A stretch of 37,739 nucleotides of DNA, taken from NCBI GenBank assembly GCA_027486835.1, contig JAIXOJ010000197.1, positions 1 to 37,739 on the forward strand, read 5' to 3'. Below, piece by piece: positions 1-8,523 of this stretch (positions within the stretch are counted from its first letter, which is position 1; each line of letters starts with the position of its first letter). The translations under genes and the position numbers were made by a program. The DNA is from Chitinophagaceae bacterium. Its GTDB lineage: Bacteria > Bacteroidota > Bacteroidia > Chitinophagales > Chitinophagaceae. The notes beneath the pieces were generated by a model. It saw nothing but the letters and a program-made list of their open reading frames with translations, did no database searches and was not told where the DNA came from.

Positions 1-73
1 TTCCGAACAGAGAAGTTAAGTCCCCCATGGCCGATGGTACTCGCATTAAGCCGGGAGAGTAGGTAGTCGCCAT
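1..73 (+). rRNA. rrf: 5S ribosomal RNA, 3' part only (5' end lies outside the window)
   Basis: The first ~73 bases read as the conserved 3' two thirds of a bacterial 5S rRNA: CCGAACAGAGAAGTTAAG, then CCGATGGTACT and GGGAGAGTAGG. The molecule is cut by the window edge. A strong terminator follows within 10 bases, so this is the end of an rRNA operon whose 16S and 23S genes should lie to the left. The exact 3' end is uncertain by a few bases. Confidence 0.95.
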
Positions 74-81
74 ATTTATTT

Positions 82-114
82 AGCCTTGTTAGTAAATCTA
101 ACAAGGCTTTTTTT
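82..114 (+). terminator. Rho-independent terminator of the rRNA operon
   Basis: A perfect 11-bp stem (AGCCTTGTTAG at 82-92 with CTAACAAGGCT at 98-108) has a 5-base loop and is followed by a run of T. It sits directly behind the 5S rRNA. Confidence 0.9.
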
Positions 115-741
115 ATGCATTTACTTGTGCAAACATTTAGTTTACAAGTATCTATATCTGAGAATTTATGCCGATTTTAAGTCTTTTAAACTTGGCTGTT
201 TATAGTTTGAAATTGGCTTTATTTACTTCGAACTTATCTTATTATGTTTCCATTTCAACAATTCTATAATCATTTAGGTCTTTTATGAATTGTTTTTTTG
301 AAAGGAACATCTAATTCTTCCTAGTTAGTTAATTTAAACAGTATTTTTTCAAGGTCTATCATTTAATTCTCCTACTTTTTTTCTTTTAATCGTTTGCGGA
401 AGACAACTTATTTTACATCAAAATACACGATAACTATGAAATCGGAGTTAAACTACACAACTTAATATTATTTTTGACTGTAAATGAAAGTTTGTATTCA
501 TTGCTGCTCGTACGAAATTGAAAATAAAACTACCTCGGTTTGAAACATTGCATAAGTTTTAGTTTTATAAAATAAGTGAATCTCATTTGAAACCCCAAAT
601 TAAATTAGTGCTAACTCTTATTTTGAAATTGTAATTGTTTAATTGAATAGTGTTAGGACTAGTGCAAATTTCATGTGCAGTGGATCGCTAGAATGTATGC
701 CAATAAGCGATTATGAATTCTGATGTTCTGTTTTGTAAAAT
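115..741. other. Gene-free AT-rich spacer between the rRNA operon and gldG
   Basis: About 625 bp with stops in all frames; I found no plausible gene or tRNA. The only structure is a small stem, ATCGCT at 684-689 pairing with AGCGAT at 706-711, about 30 bases past the gldG stop on the minus strand. It lacks a T tract and is at best a weak 3' end for the gldFG transcript. Confidence 0.6.
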
Positions 742-2490
742 CTAATTAGTGTATTTGTTTTTCCGAATCCATTGAAAAATGAAACCTAATAAAACAATGA
801 GTAGTATTGGTAAACAGATATTCACGAATTGCCAAAACGTTTTTTGTTCTGCCACTTTCTTTTTGTCTAATAGTCGTAGTGTAAATTCCTTATTCCTTGT
901 TTCAAATATGCCATTGTTGTTGATAAGATAATCAACACAGTTGAGCATAAACTCTTTATTGGCAAATCGATAGTTTTCAAAAAGTAATTCACCCATAGAT
1001 AACGGGCCGGAAGTAGCAGAGATACTATTTGTAACAATATCTGCATCTGAAATAACAATTTGCTTGCTGCTATTTAGACCGTTTGATAAATAGGCATGCC
1101 CTGTGGTTTTCTCTATTGTGTCTGAAACTGATTTTGCTAATCTATTTGCAAATAGAGATTTGAATTTTCCCTCCAGTAATACTGCAACTGGTAGGTAACT
1201 TTTATAAAACGATTTGAAATCTTCTTCTGTTTTTACACTATTTGTGCTAACTATAGCGGGTGATCCGATGACACGACTGTTTGTATCACTTGCTAAAAGG
1301 ATTGTTTTAATAATTCCTTCTGCTTTAACTGTGTCTATACTAGAAGGGAAGATTGGTAGTACTTTGTCAATATTTTTAGATATTGGGTTATCAGAAATGC
1401 TGGAAAGTAAAGGGTAATAAGGCCAAGGTACTCTTTGCATTCTTGGGCTTTTGTCGGGATTATAACCTATTACTAGGGGCAATTTTGCACAGTTTAGATC
1501 CTGTAATAAATCAGGATTGATTCTCACACCATATTTGAATAATAAATCGTCTAATCTAAGGTCTCTGTCGAAAGCTGTGTATTCTGATTTGCTACGCATT
1601 AAACTATCTAGCTCCGCATGTAATTTGTCTATACACCAAATGATTTTTCCACCTTGCATTACATATTGATCCAATTTCAGTTTGTCTTCGTCAGTAAAGG
1701 AAATAGTAGGCTTTACTATCAATAGGGCATCAATTTTTGCCGCATCTGGATAGGCAGATTTAAGATCAAAAATGCCCAATTGATAGTCGCTTCTTAAAGA
1801 TTCACCTAAATCATTCACTGTTCTGTCAATAGGTTCCCCGTTGCCTACGCAATATGCTATTGTAGGGATAGACATTCTAGTTAGTTTGTCTATGGCATTT
1901 GCAAACTTAAATTCTAGTAATGCCTCTGCTGCATTTCTAGTAGCTTCTACGTCCTCTTGTCTAATGTCTTCTAAAACATTTACCTGTTTGTATATTTTTT
2001 TACTACTCCTTAAGTCAATGGCTATTGGACGTTTAGTTCCATAACTAATCAATGCTGTAGGAATAATAATCTGGTTGGTCTGTTTGTTATGCTCGCTCTC
2101 TGTAATCTCACTTCTTTCAAATACAACCCCTAAGCGCGCTAGGCTATCGTAAAGTATTGCCTTTGCTGTATCTGAGGTCAAATTGTCTCCAGGTTTTTCA
2201 AACGTCACTACTAATTTTTTACCAGCCACTTGTTTTAGCTCATCTAAGAAATCTTTAGTTGCGATGCTCAACTTCTTATAATCTGAGGGCAAATCTCCAG
2301 TTAAGAAAACCTGAACGTTTATATCGCCTTCTACATCTTTTAGTAATTTCTTGGTAGCATAGTTTAGGCTAAATCTTTTTTCTGAAGTAAGATCTATTCT
2401 GTAATGCACATAAGAAGTAATGCTTACCAATACAATAAATAATCCAAGAAAAAGTAACCAATAATATTTGAAGTTCAATAATTTCTGCAC
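742..2490 (-). CDS. gldG: Gliding-associated ABC transporter auxiliary protein GldG
   Basis: GldG works with the permease GldF and an ATPase (GldA in Flavobacterium) in an inner-membrane ABC complex associated with gliding motility in Bacteroidota. The 582-aa protein has the family layout: one N-terminal membrane segment (about residues 10-28), then the typical 'HYRIDLTSEKRFSLN' stretch that opens the large periplasmic ABC_transp_aux-type region, and one C-terminal membrane segment (about 555-575) ending in basic residues. It lies 130 bp behind gldF on the same strand, the usual gldF-gldG order. The start is GTG: no ATG lies in frame upstream before a stop, and the N-terminus matches the family from this codon. 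GldA is not in the window. In species that do not glide the FG pair may serve other envelope export. Confidence 0.9.
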   Translation of the reverse strand: MQKLLNFKYYWLLFLGLFIVLVSITSYVHYRIDLTSEKRFSLNYATKKLLKDVEGDINVQVFLTGDLPSDYKKLSIATKDFLDELKQVAGKKLVVTFEKPGDNLTSDTAKAILYDSLARLGVVFERSEITESEHNKQTNQIIIPTALISYGTKRPIAIDLRSSKKIYKQVNVLEDIRQEDVEATRNAAEALLEFKFANAIDKLTRMSIPTIAYCVGNGEPIDRTVNDLGESLRSDYQLGIFDLKSAYPDAAKIDALLIVKPTISFTDEDKLKLDQYVMQGGKIIWCIDKLHAELDSLMRSKSEYTAFDRDLRLDDLLFKYGVRINPDLLQDLNCAKLPLVIGYNPDKSPRMQRVPWPYYPLLSSISDNPISKNIDKVLPIFPSSIDTVKAEGIIKTILLASDTNSRVIGSPAIVSTNSVKTEEDFKSFYKSYLPVAVLLEGKFKSLFANRLAKSVSDTIEKTTGHAYLSNGLNSSKQIVISDADIVTNSISATSGPLSMGELLFENYRFANKEFMLNCVDYLINNNGIFETRNKEFTLRLLDKKKVAEQKTFWQFVNICLPILLIVLLGFIFQWIRKNKYTN

Positions 2491-2620
2491 AAGTAGTATT
2501 TTAAATCCGTTAGTTTATAATATCGATAGACAAGGGTATTTTCTTTCTGTGCATTTTCCCAAATATCAGTTGGTTAGAACATAATCCTTGATTGGTTTGA
2601 CTCAGAAAAAAAGTCAGTGA

Positions 2621-3343
2621 TTATCGAGCAGTGATATTTCTTCTAGTTACAACAGAAAAGAGAAGAATAAGTCCTAGAAAATAAATCATATCGCGCAAAT
2701 CCAATACGCCTCTGCTTATGCTTTTATAATGCGATTGAATTCCAAACAATTGAATGTAGTAATCTGCCCCAGCTTTAAAAATGGACATCTTGCTCACAGC
2801 TTCAAAGCCATTGAACAGAATAAATGAAACAAAGGCAGCTGCAATAAAGGCAACTACTGTATTGTTAGTAAAACTGCTAGCGCAAATCCCAATGGCAGTA
2901 TAAATGGCAGATAAACAGACTAAGCCTAGATAGCTACCCAAAGTAGCCCCAATATCTATACCTCCTATACTACTTAAGCTTTGTATAGATATGGCATACA
3001 CCACAGTAGGTAATAAAGCGGCAATGACAATAAGTAATGCACCAAAAAATTTCCCCCACACTATTTGGTTAGGAGTTATGGGCAAAGTTTTCAAAATTTC
3101 GAATGTGCCAGTTTTGTACTCCTCGGCTAGGCTGCGCATGGTAATGGTGGGTACTAGAAAAAGTAATATAAATGGTGACGTTGAAAAAAAACTCCCAAGC
3201 GATGCATATCCAAATTCAAGCAAGCTGCTATCAGGAAACACAAACAATAAAAGTCCATTTAATAACAAGAAAACGCCTATGGCTAAATATCCCGTGAGGC
3301 TACTAAAGTATTGCTGCCACTCTTTTTTACATATCATCCACAT
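2621..3343 (-). CDS. gldF: Gliding motility ABC transporter permease GldF
   Basis: This is a 240-aa ABC-2 type permease, the usual GldF length. It starts with 'MWMICKKEW', has a first membrane helix at about 18-36, then the conserved cytoplasmic 'EEYKTGTFEILKTLPIT' loop (74-90), then four to five more hydrophobic segments to the C-terminus. That loop is typical of ABC-2 permeases that couple to their ATPase. It is the first gene of the minus-strand gldF-gldG pair and is divergent from frr, 143 bp away. A perfect TAnnTTTG box (3349-3356) lies only 5 bases before the ATG, so the transcript may be nearly leaderless. Annotation as GldF rather than another ABC-2 permease rests on the neighbouring gldG. 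Confidence 0.9.
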   Translation of the reverse strand: MWMICKKEWQQYFSSLTGYLAIGVFLLLNGLLLFVFPDSSLLEFGYASLGSFFSTSPFILLFLVPTITMRSLAEEYKTGTFEILKTLPITPNQIVWGKFFGALLIVIAALLPTVVYAISIQSLSSIGGIDIGATLGSYLGLVCLSAIYTAIGICASSFTNNTVVAFIAAAFVSFILFNGFEAVSKMSIFKAGADYYIQLFGIQSHYKSISRGVLDLRDMIYFLGLILLFSVVTRRNITAR

Positions 3344-3348
3344 GGGTT

Positions 3349-3356
3349 CAAAATTA
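3349..3356 (-). promoter_or_regulatory. Possible Bacteroidota -7 promoter box of gldF
   Basis: On the minus strand the sequence TAATTTTG matches the Bacteroidota -7 consensus TAnnTTTG and is followed by AACCC and then the gldF ATG. The -33 element is weak (a GTTTA about 18 bases upstream). If used, transcription would start within a few bases of the start codon. Confidence 0.4.
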
Positions 3357-3486
3357 ACCTTCTTGATTGTTGATTAAACAGACTGTAAATTTTATTTAAC
3401 AGCTTCTTGTTTAAGCTTTGAACATGAGGTCAGATAATCATTCGATAGCATTCCTTATTTTCGCCACGTTATTAACGAAACAACCT

Positions 3487-4050
3487 ATGCAAGAAGATTT
3501 AGACTTTATACTAGAAGATGCTGAGGATAGCATGAAAAAGGCGATTGTTCATTTGGAGTCGGAGATTGCGAAAATCCGTGCTGGAAAGGTTAGTCCCAAT
3601 ATGCTTGACGGGATTACTGTAGAATATTACGATGCCCCAACACCCATTAATCAAGTGGCTAATGTTGCGGTACAGGATGCAAGAACATTAACAATTACGC
3701 CTTGGGAAAAAAAGATGTTAGCCCAAATAGACAGAGCAATCATGGGCGCAAACATTGGTGTAACCCCACAAAATGATGGCGTGCAGATTCGTTTGTTTAT
3801 GCCCCCGTTAACGGAGGAACGCCGCAGAGAGTTGTTTAAAAAAGCCAGTGGCGAAGGAGAACAAGCCAAAGTGGCCATACGAAATATCCGCAGGGATGGC
3901 ATAGAGCAAATAAAAAAATTACAAAAGGATGGTTTGAGCGAAGACATTGCCAAAGGCTCAGAAAAAACAATTCAAGAGTTGACAGATAAGCACATTCTTT
4001 TGGTGGAAAAGCACTTAGCTGCCAAAGAAAAAGAAATGATGACGATCTAA
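3487..4050 (+). CDS. frr: Ribosome recycling factor (RRF)
   Basis: RRF splits the post-termination ribosome together with EF-G in the cytoplasm. The 187-aa product from the ATG at 3487 has the usual RRF length and landmarks: an N-terminal long helix ('MKKAIVHLESEIAKIRAGKVSPNMLDGITVEYY'-type start of domain I), 'PINQVANVAVQDARTLTITPW', 'IRLFMPPLTEERRREL', and the C-terminal helix with 'KHLAAKEKEMMTI'. The frame is open back to 3418 with TTG and ATG codons, but that extra 23-aa hydrophobic stretch is not part of the family, so I place the start at 3487. It is often next to pyrH, which is not seen here. A shared terminator separates it from the convergent prfA, itself a translation termination gene. 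Confidence 0.96.
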   Translation: MQEDLDFILEDAEDSMKKAIVHLESEIAKIRAGKVSPNMLDGITVEYYDAPTPINQVANVAVQDARTLTITPWEKKMLAQIDRAIMGANIGVTPQNDGVQIRLFMPPLTEERRRELFKKASGEGEQAKVAIRNIRRDGIEQIKKLQKDGLSEDIAKGSEKTIQELTDKHILLVEKHLAAKEKEMMTI

Positions 4051-4173
4051 CAATGGGCATTGGGTTTATCATAAGTACTAATGATTTACGACCACTCAAT
4101 AATCATCTGAGATTCCAAAAGGTGACCTGCTTTTTCCTTAGGATACATTGAGTTTGATTGTTTACTTCAAAAT

Positions 4174-4222
4174 AAAAGGGGATTGATGATTGTTTACTTA
4201 ATCATCAATCCCCCTTTTTTTG
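4174..4222. terminator. Bidirectional terminator between frr and prfA
   Basis: A perfect 14-bp stem (GGGGATTGATGATT at 4178-4191 with AATCATCAATCCCC at 4200-4213) is flanked by A-rich sequence on the left and a T run on the right. It can serve both convergent genes. Confidence 0.9.
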
Positions 4223-4259
4223 GTTTAATCCAACTTATTTATGCTTGAAAACCACTTTC

Positions 4260-5324
4260 TTATTGGTTAGTAGCCATTTTTTCTGCGTTTTCTGCCAATT
4301 GTAAAGCTTCAATAAATTCTTCGATCTCCCCATTTACTACCGCGTCTAGGTTATACGACGTAAGGTTGATTCGATGGTCTGTTACCCTACCTTGAGGCCA
4401 GTTGTAGGTTCTTATTTTCGCACTTCTGTCACCAGTGCTTACGAGTGTTTTGCGGCGTTTGGCAATTTCGTCTTCGTGTTTACGCACTTGTTCTTCGTAC
4501 AATTTAGTGCGCATCATCGTCATTGCTTTTTCCCTATTGCCCAATTGACTTCTTTCTGTTTGGCAGATAACCACAACGCCAGTGGGGATGTGTGTTAGCA
4601 TTACCTTGGTTTCTACCTTGTTTACATTTTGTCCACCAGCACCACCACTACGGGAAGTTTCCATTTTTACATCGGCAGGATTTAATTCAAAATCTACTTC
4701 TTCTGCTTCGGGCATCACCGCAACTGTTGCAGCGGAGGTATGTACCCGCCCTTGAGTTTCTGTGTTGGGTACGCGCTGAACGCGGTGTACCCCACTCTCA
4801 AATTTGAGTGTGCCATACACATCTTCGCCCGTAATTTCCACTACTACTTCTTTGTATCCGCCCACGGTGCCTTCGCTTTCTGAGGCAATGGCGGTTTTCC
4901 AGCCTTTTTTAGCACAATAGCGCAAATACATTCCAAGCAAATCGCCAGCAAACAAACTAGCTTCATCACCACCGGTTCCAGCCCTGATTTCCAGCATGGC
5001 ATTTTTATCGTCCTGCGGGTCTTTAGGTATCAATAGTTTGGTTAATGCTTTTTCTAAAGTGTCTTTTTGCTCTTCCAGTTCGGGAAGTTCCATCTTGGCC
5101 AATTCCTTCATTTCCTCATCGCTGCCGTTGAGGCTTTCTTTCACATATTGGTAATCGGCCAATACTTTTCTGTATTGCTCATAAGGTTGTACAATCTTCT
5201 CTAAAGCACGGTACTCTTTACTTAATCTGCCAAATTCTTTTTGGTTGTTGATGATTTCGGGATTAGTGAGGGCAACGCCCACTTGCTCAAATCTTGCCTT
5301 GATGGCATCTAATTTATCTAACAT
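4260..5324 (-). CDS. prfA: Peptide chain release factor 1 (RF-1)
   Basis: RF-1 reads UAA and UAG stop codons in the ribosomal A site and triggers peptide release. The 354-aa protein has the N-terminal coiled-coil PCRF domain (about 1-110), the decoding tripeptide region '[16 protein letters not shown]' with P186-N187-T188 in the place of the RF-1 PxT motif (RF-2 would have SPF), and the catalytic GGQ loop at residues 230-232 within '[14 protein letters not shown]'. The length matches the family. It is convergent with frr and shares its terminator. The glutamine of GGQ is the usual target of the PrmC methylase, which is not in the window. Confidence 0.97.
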   Translation of the reverse strand: MLDKLDAIKARFEQVGVALTNPEIINNQKEFGRLSKEYRALEKIVQPYEQYRKVLADYQYVKESLNGSDEEMKELAKMELPELEEQKDTLEKALTKLLIPKDPQDDKNAMLEIRAGTGGDEASLFAGDLLGMYLRYCAKKGWKTAIASESEGTVGGYKEVVVEITGEDVYGTLKFESGVHRVQRVPNTETQGRVHTSAATVAVMPEAEEVDFELNPADVKMETSRSGGAGGQNVNKVETKVMLTHIPTGVVVICQTERSQLGNREKAMTMMRTKLYEEQVRKHEDEIAKRRKTLVSTGDRSAKIRTYNWPQGRVTDHRINLTSYNLDAVVNGEIEEFIEALQLAENAEKMATNQ

Positions 5325-5579
5325 TTCCTATATTCTTTTCTAGTAATCCGCCTACTTAAGGAGGCGGACAAAAATAACGGAATGGCAGGGAAGGAAAAAG
5401 AATAATAAAAAGGGGTTGATTTCTACTAAATGAAAGGCTTGTACAGTGGTTCTACTTGTACTTTTCATACTGTGTTCTGTCGATATTGGTCAACAATGGT
5501 AGATGAAATATCACCTTCCAAATATTAGCTGCCACCTGTCACATGGTGATGGTTACGCATTTAGTTGTTATTTTACCGA

Positions 5580-6755
5580 ATGACAAAAGTGTATTTAAAG
5601 CGCAAAATAGCAACACGTATTGCCAATGGCCATCCTTGGATTTATGGAAATGAAATAGATACTACCGATGGCGACATTGTGCCTGGCGATATTGTGGAAG
5701 TATATTTTTACGATAAAAAATTTGTTGGCAAAGGATATATCAACCCACAATCGCAGATTGCTGTTAGGTTGCTCACTCGAAGAAAAGAAGAGATTAATGA
5801 TGCTTTTTTTCTCAAGCGCATTCAGCAGGCATGGCAATATAGGCAGCGGCTAGGGTACAGCGAAAATTGCCGTTTAGTATTTGGCGAAGCTGATTATTTA
5901 CCTGCTTTGGTAATTGATAAATTCAATGATTATTTTGTTATCCAGACCCTTTCGTTGGGCATTGATAAATGGAAAGACGCTATTGTTGCTGCATTAGAAA
6001 CCCTTTTTAAGCCAAAAGGAATTTATGAAAGAAACGATGTGCCAGTAAGAGAATTAGAAGGACTTTCACAACAAAAAGGATGGCTTACTACACCAGGCGA
6101 AACCGAAATTATCATCAGGGAAAATGGCCTTCAGTTTCTGGTGGATATTGAAAACGGACAAAAAACAGGATTCTTTTTAGACCAGCAACACAACCGCCGC
6201 GCCATTCAACCACTAGTAAAAGGTGCTGATGTACTTGGCGCATTTACCTATACGGGTTCTTTTGAAGTACATGCCGCACATTACGGCGCAAAGTCGGTTT
6301 TAGGTATTGATATTAGTGAGCAAGCGGTGGCTCAGGCCAACAAAAACGCAGCACTCAACGGATTAGCAGATACCTGCAAGTTTGAAGCAATGAATGCCTT
6401 TGATGTACTGAAGCAATGGGACAAGGACAACCGAAAATTTGATGTGGTGATGCTAGACCCACCCGCTTTTACCAAAAGCCGAGAAAGCATTGGCAAGGCA
6501 GTAAATGGTTATAAGGAGATTAACCTGCGTGGGATGAAATTGGTAAAAAATGGTGGATTCTTAGTAACCAGTAGTTGCACCAACCTAGTTTCGCCCGAGT
6601 TATTTCTACAAACTATAAACGAAGCTGCAAAAGATGCCAAACGTAAAATAAGGCAAGTGTGTTTTCAATCACAATCTAACGACCATCCCATTATTTGGGG
6701 CATGGAAAACACCAACTATTTGAAGTTTTTGATTGTGGAAGTGACCACGCTATAG
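5580..6755 (+). CDS. Class I SAM-dependent rRNA methyltransferase, RlmI-like with PUA domain
   Basis: The protein probably methylates a cytosine of 23S rRNA, as RlmI does at C1962 in E. coli; the exact target here is inferred. From the ATG at 5580 it is 391 aa. The first ~75 residues form the PUA RNA-binding domain ('VYLKRKIATRIANGHPWIYGNEI'), followed by the linker and a Rossmann methyltransferase: 'QKTGFFLDQ' (194-202), the SAM-binding stretch 'DVLGAFTYTGSF' (217-228), acidic 'GIDIS' (242-246), and DPPAF (293-297) as motif IV. A cysteine in 'SSCTNL' follows. An upstream start at 5565 would add five residues before the conserved N-terminus and is less likely. The gene stands alone, with no clear partner. 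Confidence 0.9.
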   Translation: MTKVYLKRKIATRIANGHPWIYGNEIDTTDGDIVPGDIVEVYFYDKKFVGKGYINPQSQIAVRLLTRRKEEINDAFFLKRIQQAWQYRQRLGYSENCRLVFGEADYLPALVIDKFNDYFVIQTLSLGIDKWKDAIVAALETLFKPKGIYERNDVPVRELEGLSQQKGWLTTPGETEIIIRENGLQFLVDIENGQKTGFFLDQQHNRRAIQPLVKGADVLGAFTYTGSFEVHAAHYGAKSVLGIDISEQAVAQANKNAALNGLADTCKFEAMNAFDVLKQWDKDNRKFDVVMLDPPAFTKSRESIGKAVNGYKEINLRGMKLVKNGGFLVTSSCTNLVSPELFLQTINEAAKDAKRKIRQVCFQSQSNDHPIIWGMENTNYLKFLIVEVTTL

Positions 6756-6873
6756 GTGCTTTAAGGGGGAAGGTATTTGATGGTTATGAAGGAAAACCAA
6801 ACTCCCCCTTACATTTTACCCCAATAATAAAAGCCTTAACATTCCCACACCCCCTCTACTAACTCAAGTAACC

Positions 6874-7077
6874 CTACCGATCCGCCTCCACATCGTAAAT
6901 GCCCACCACCGTGGTATTGTTGATGCACAGCAGAAAATTGCCCGAAGCAGCCAGTTCGCTACTTTTCTTAATTACTAAGGCATTAGGATCTACACTTACC
7001 ACCTTTCCAGTAACGGTTACTCCATCGATGCTCAAACCAAAATCTTCCAACATAAACAAAGTAAAAGCACCACACAA
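6874..7077 (-). CDS. Possible small hypothetical protein
   Basis: This short frame gives up to 67 aa from a TTG codon or 59 aa from an internal ATG ('MLEDFGLSID'). Its composition looks like a real small beta-rich protein ('GVTVTGKVVSVDPNALVIKK', then 'GIYDVEADR') rather than random frame reading. No domain, signal peptide or family was recognised. It lies alone in a 500-bp gap between the methyltransferase and the CDF transporter. Either start is possible and no ribosome binding site decides between them. A spurious frame is not excluded. Confidence 0.4.
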   Translation of the reverse strand: MCGAFTLFMLEDFGLSIDGVTVTGKVVSVDPNALVIKKSSELAASGNFLLCINNTTVVGIYDVEADR

Positions 7078-7253
7078 TCCATACTAGGCCATATTTGCTC
7101 AATGTATAACGCATTAATTAGAAGTTGTGGCATGTAATAAAGCCATCGATAAATGAAAATAAAGAATGTAGTTTGCAAGAAAATTTACTGGAAGTGAAAA
7201 GAAAGAAACCAATGAATCTAATCCCAAAACCCTAATCCCAAACCCCTAGAAAA

Positions 7254-8279
7254 ATGCTCGCCTCCAAACAAAACTTCAAAGTACAGCTCTGGATAACCCT
7301 ATTGGGGCTAGTGCTCTTTGCCGCCAAGATTGCCGCTTATTATCTCACCAGTTCACTAGCCATTCTTACTGATGCACTCGAAAGCATTGTAAATGTGTTA
7401 GCTGGGGTTATTGGTCTTTATAGTTTATACATCGTAACCAAGCCAAAAGACAAAGAACATCCTTATGGGCATGGCAAAGCCGAGTTTATATCTGCCGCCG
7501 CCGAGGGCACGTTAATTATTGCTGCCGCCTGCTTAATTATCTATCAAACCATTCACAACCTCCTACAAAAAAAACCGGTAGAATCATTAGACAGTGGTTT
7601 GTTGCTGGTGGGCATTACCGCCCTTATCAATTATGTAGCAGGTACCCTGTGTATTACTGTTGGCAAGAAAAATAAGTCCATGGCTTTGCAGGCAAGTGGT
7701 AAGCATTTGCAAATAGATACGTACACCACTGCTGCCATTATTGCTGCTTTAGTTATCATCAAATACACCCAATGGTTATGGCTCGATGCCGCTACTGCCT
7801 TTGGTGTAAGTCTATTGGTGTTTTACAATGGTTATAGCATCATTAGAAAATCTCTAGCTGGCATAATGGACGAAGCCGACCTTGATCTCTTAGCCCAGTT
7901 AGTAACGATTCTCAACCTACACCGCCGTGAGAATTGGACAGACTTGCACAATCTCCGAGTCATTAAATATGGCAGCACCCTCCATGTAGATTGCCACCTC
8001 ACCGTTCCCTGGTACCTCACCGTTCATGAAGCCCACCGCGAAATTGACGCACTAGAATCCCTCATTAAAAAAGAGTTTGGCGATGCCCTTGAATTATTCG
8101 TACACACCGATGGTTGCCGCTCCTTCAGCTGTGCCATCTGTACCAAAAAAGATTGTCCCGAGCGCTTGCAGCCATTCCAACACAAAATAACCTGGACACT
8201 GGAGAACATTATCCGTAACGAGCGGCATGGTTCAGTAGCCTCGGGTGTAAATAAGGCAATGGCAGATGGAAAAGGGTAG
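7254..8279 (+). CDS. Cation diffusion facilitator (CDF) family metal transporter with C-terminal cysteine cluster
   Basis: CDF proteins export divalent metals (Zn, Fe, Co, Mn) in exchange for protons across the inner membrane. The 341-aa product shows six hydrophobic segments, the TM2 acidic site 'LTDALESIVN' (D40, E43), the conserved 'HPYGHGKAE' loop (69-77), the TM5 site H151/D155 in 'KHLQIDTY', and 'GIMDEAD' after TM6 leading into the cytoplasmic domain. That domain ends unusually with four cysteines, C288, C293, C296 and C301, beside H284 and D286, which looks like an added zinc or metal site. The substrate cannot be read from the sequence. It is monocistronic as far as seen. A 14-bp direct repeat lies just before the ATG. 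Confidence 0.9.
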   Translation: MLASKQNFKVQLWITLLGLVLFAAKIAAYYLTSSLAILTDALESIVNVLAGVIGLYSLYIVTKPKDKEHPYGHGKAEFISAAAEGTLIIAAACLIIYQTIHNLLQKKPVESLDSGLLLVGITALINYVAGTLCITVGKKNKSMALQASGKHLQIDTYTTAAIIAALVIIKYTQWLWLDAATAFGVSLLVFYNGYSIIRKSLAGIMDEADLDLLAQLVTILNLHRRENWTDLHNLRVIKYGSTLHVDCHLTVPWYLTVHEAHREIDALESLIKKEFGDALELFVHTDGCRSFSCAICTKKDCPERLQPFQHKITWTLENIIRNERHGSVASGVNKAMADGKG

Positions 8280-8452
8280 GAATTTGATATGGCTTGGCCT
8301 CAATATAAGTAGGGTGTTGACTTGCCAAAAAAGAAAGAGTCATTTTGATAAAAAATCCATTCTCCCCACATCATTACAATCAAAAAAATCAGAAAAATCA
8401 TAGTTCAGATATAGGTTGTTTTGGAAGAAATGTTATCAGTTAACCCCCTTAA

Positions 8453-8497
8453 AAACAAAAAACCCTCCCAAAAGCAGCAAACTTTTGGAAGGGTTTA
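8453..8497 (-). terminator. Terminator of the 8524-9210 lipoprotein gene
   Basis: AAACCCTCCCAAAAG (8460-8474) pairs, with one mismatch, with CTTTTGGAAGGGTTT (8482-8496). The T run lies on the low-coordinate side, so it works for the minus-strand gene. Confidence 0.85.
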
Positions 8498-8523
8498 ATA
8501 GAAGGCAAGTTAAATAGCCAGAA

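Noticed and set aside
3418-3486. N-terminal extension of RRF
   Set aside because: The extra 23 residues are outside the family and precede the conserved N-terminus; the ATG at 3487 gives the usual length.
3836-4099. 87-aa minus-strand ORF opposite frr, and similar frames opposite other long genes
   Set aside because: These are antisense shadows of well-supported genes.
6763-6812. Inverted repeat AAGGGGGA ... TCCCCCTT after the methyltransferase gene
   Set aside because: The loop is over 25 bases and there is no T tract; too weak to call a terminator.
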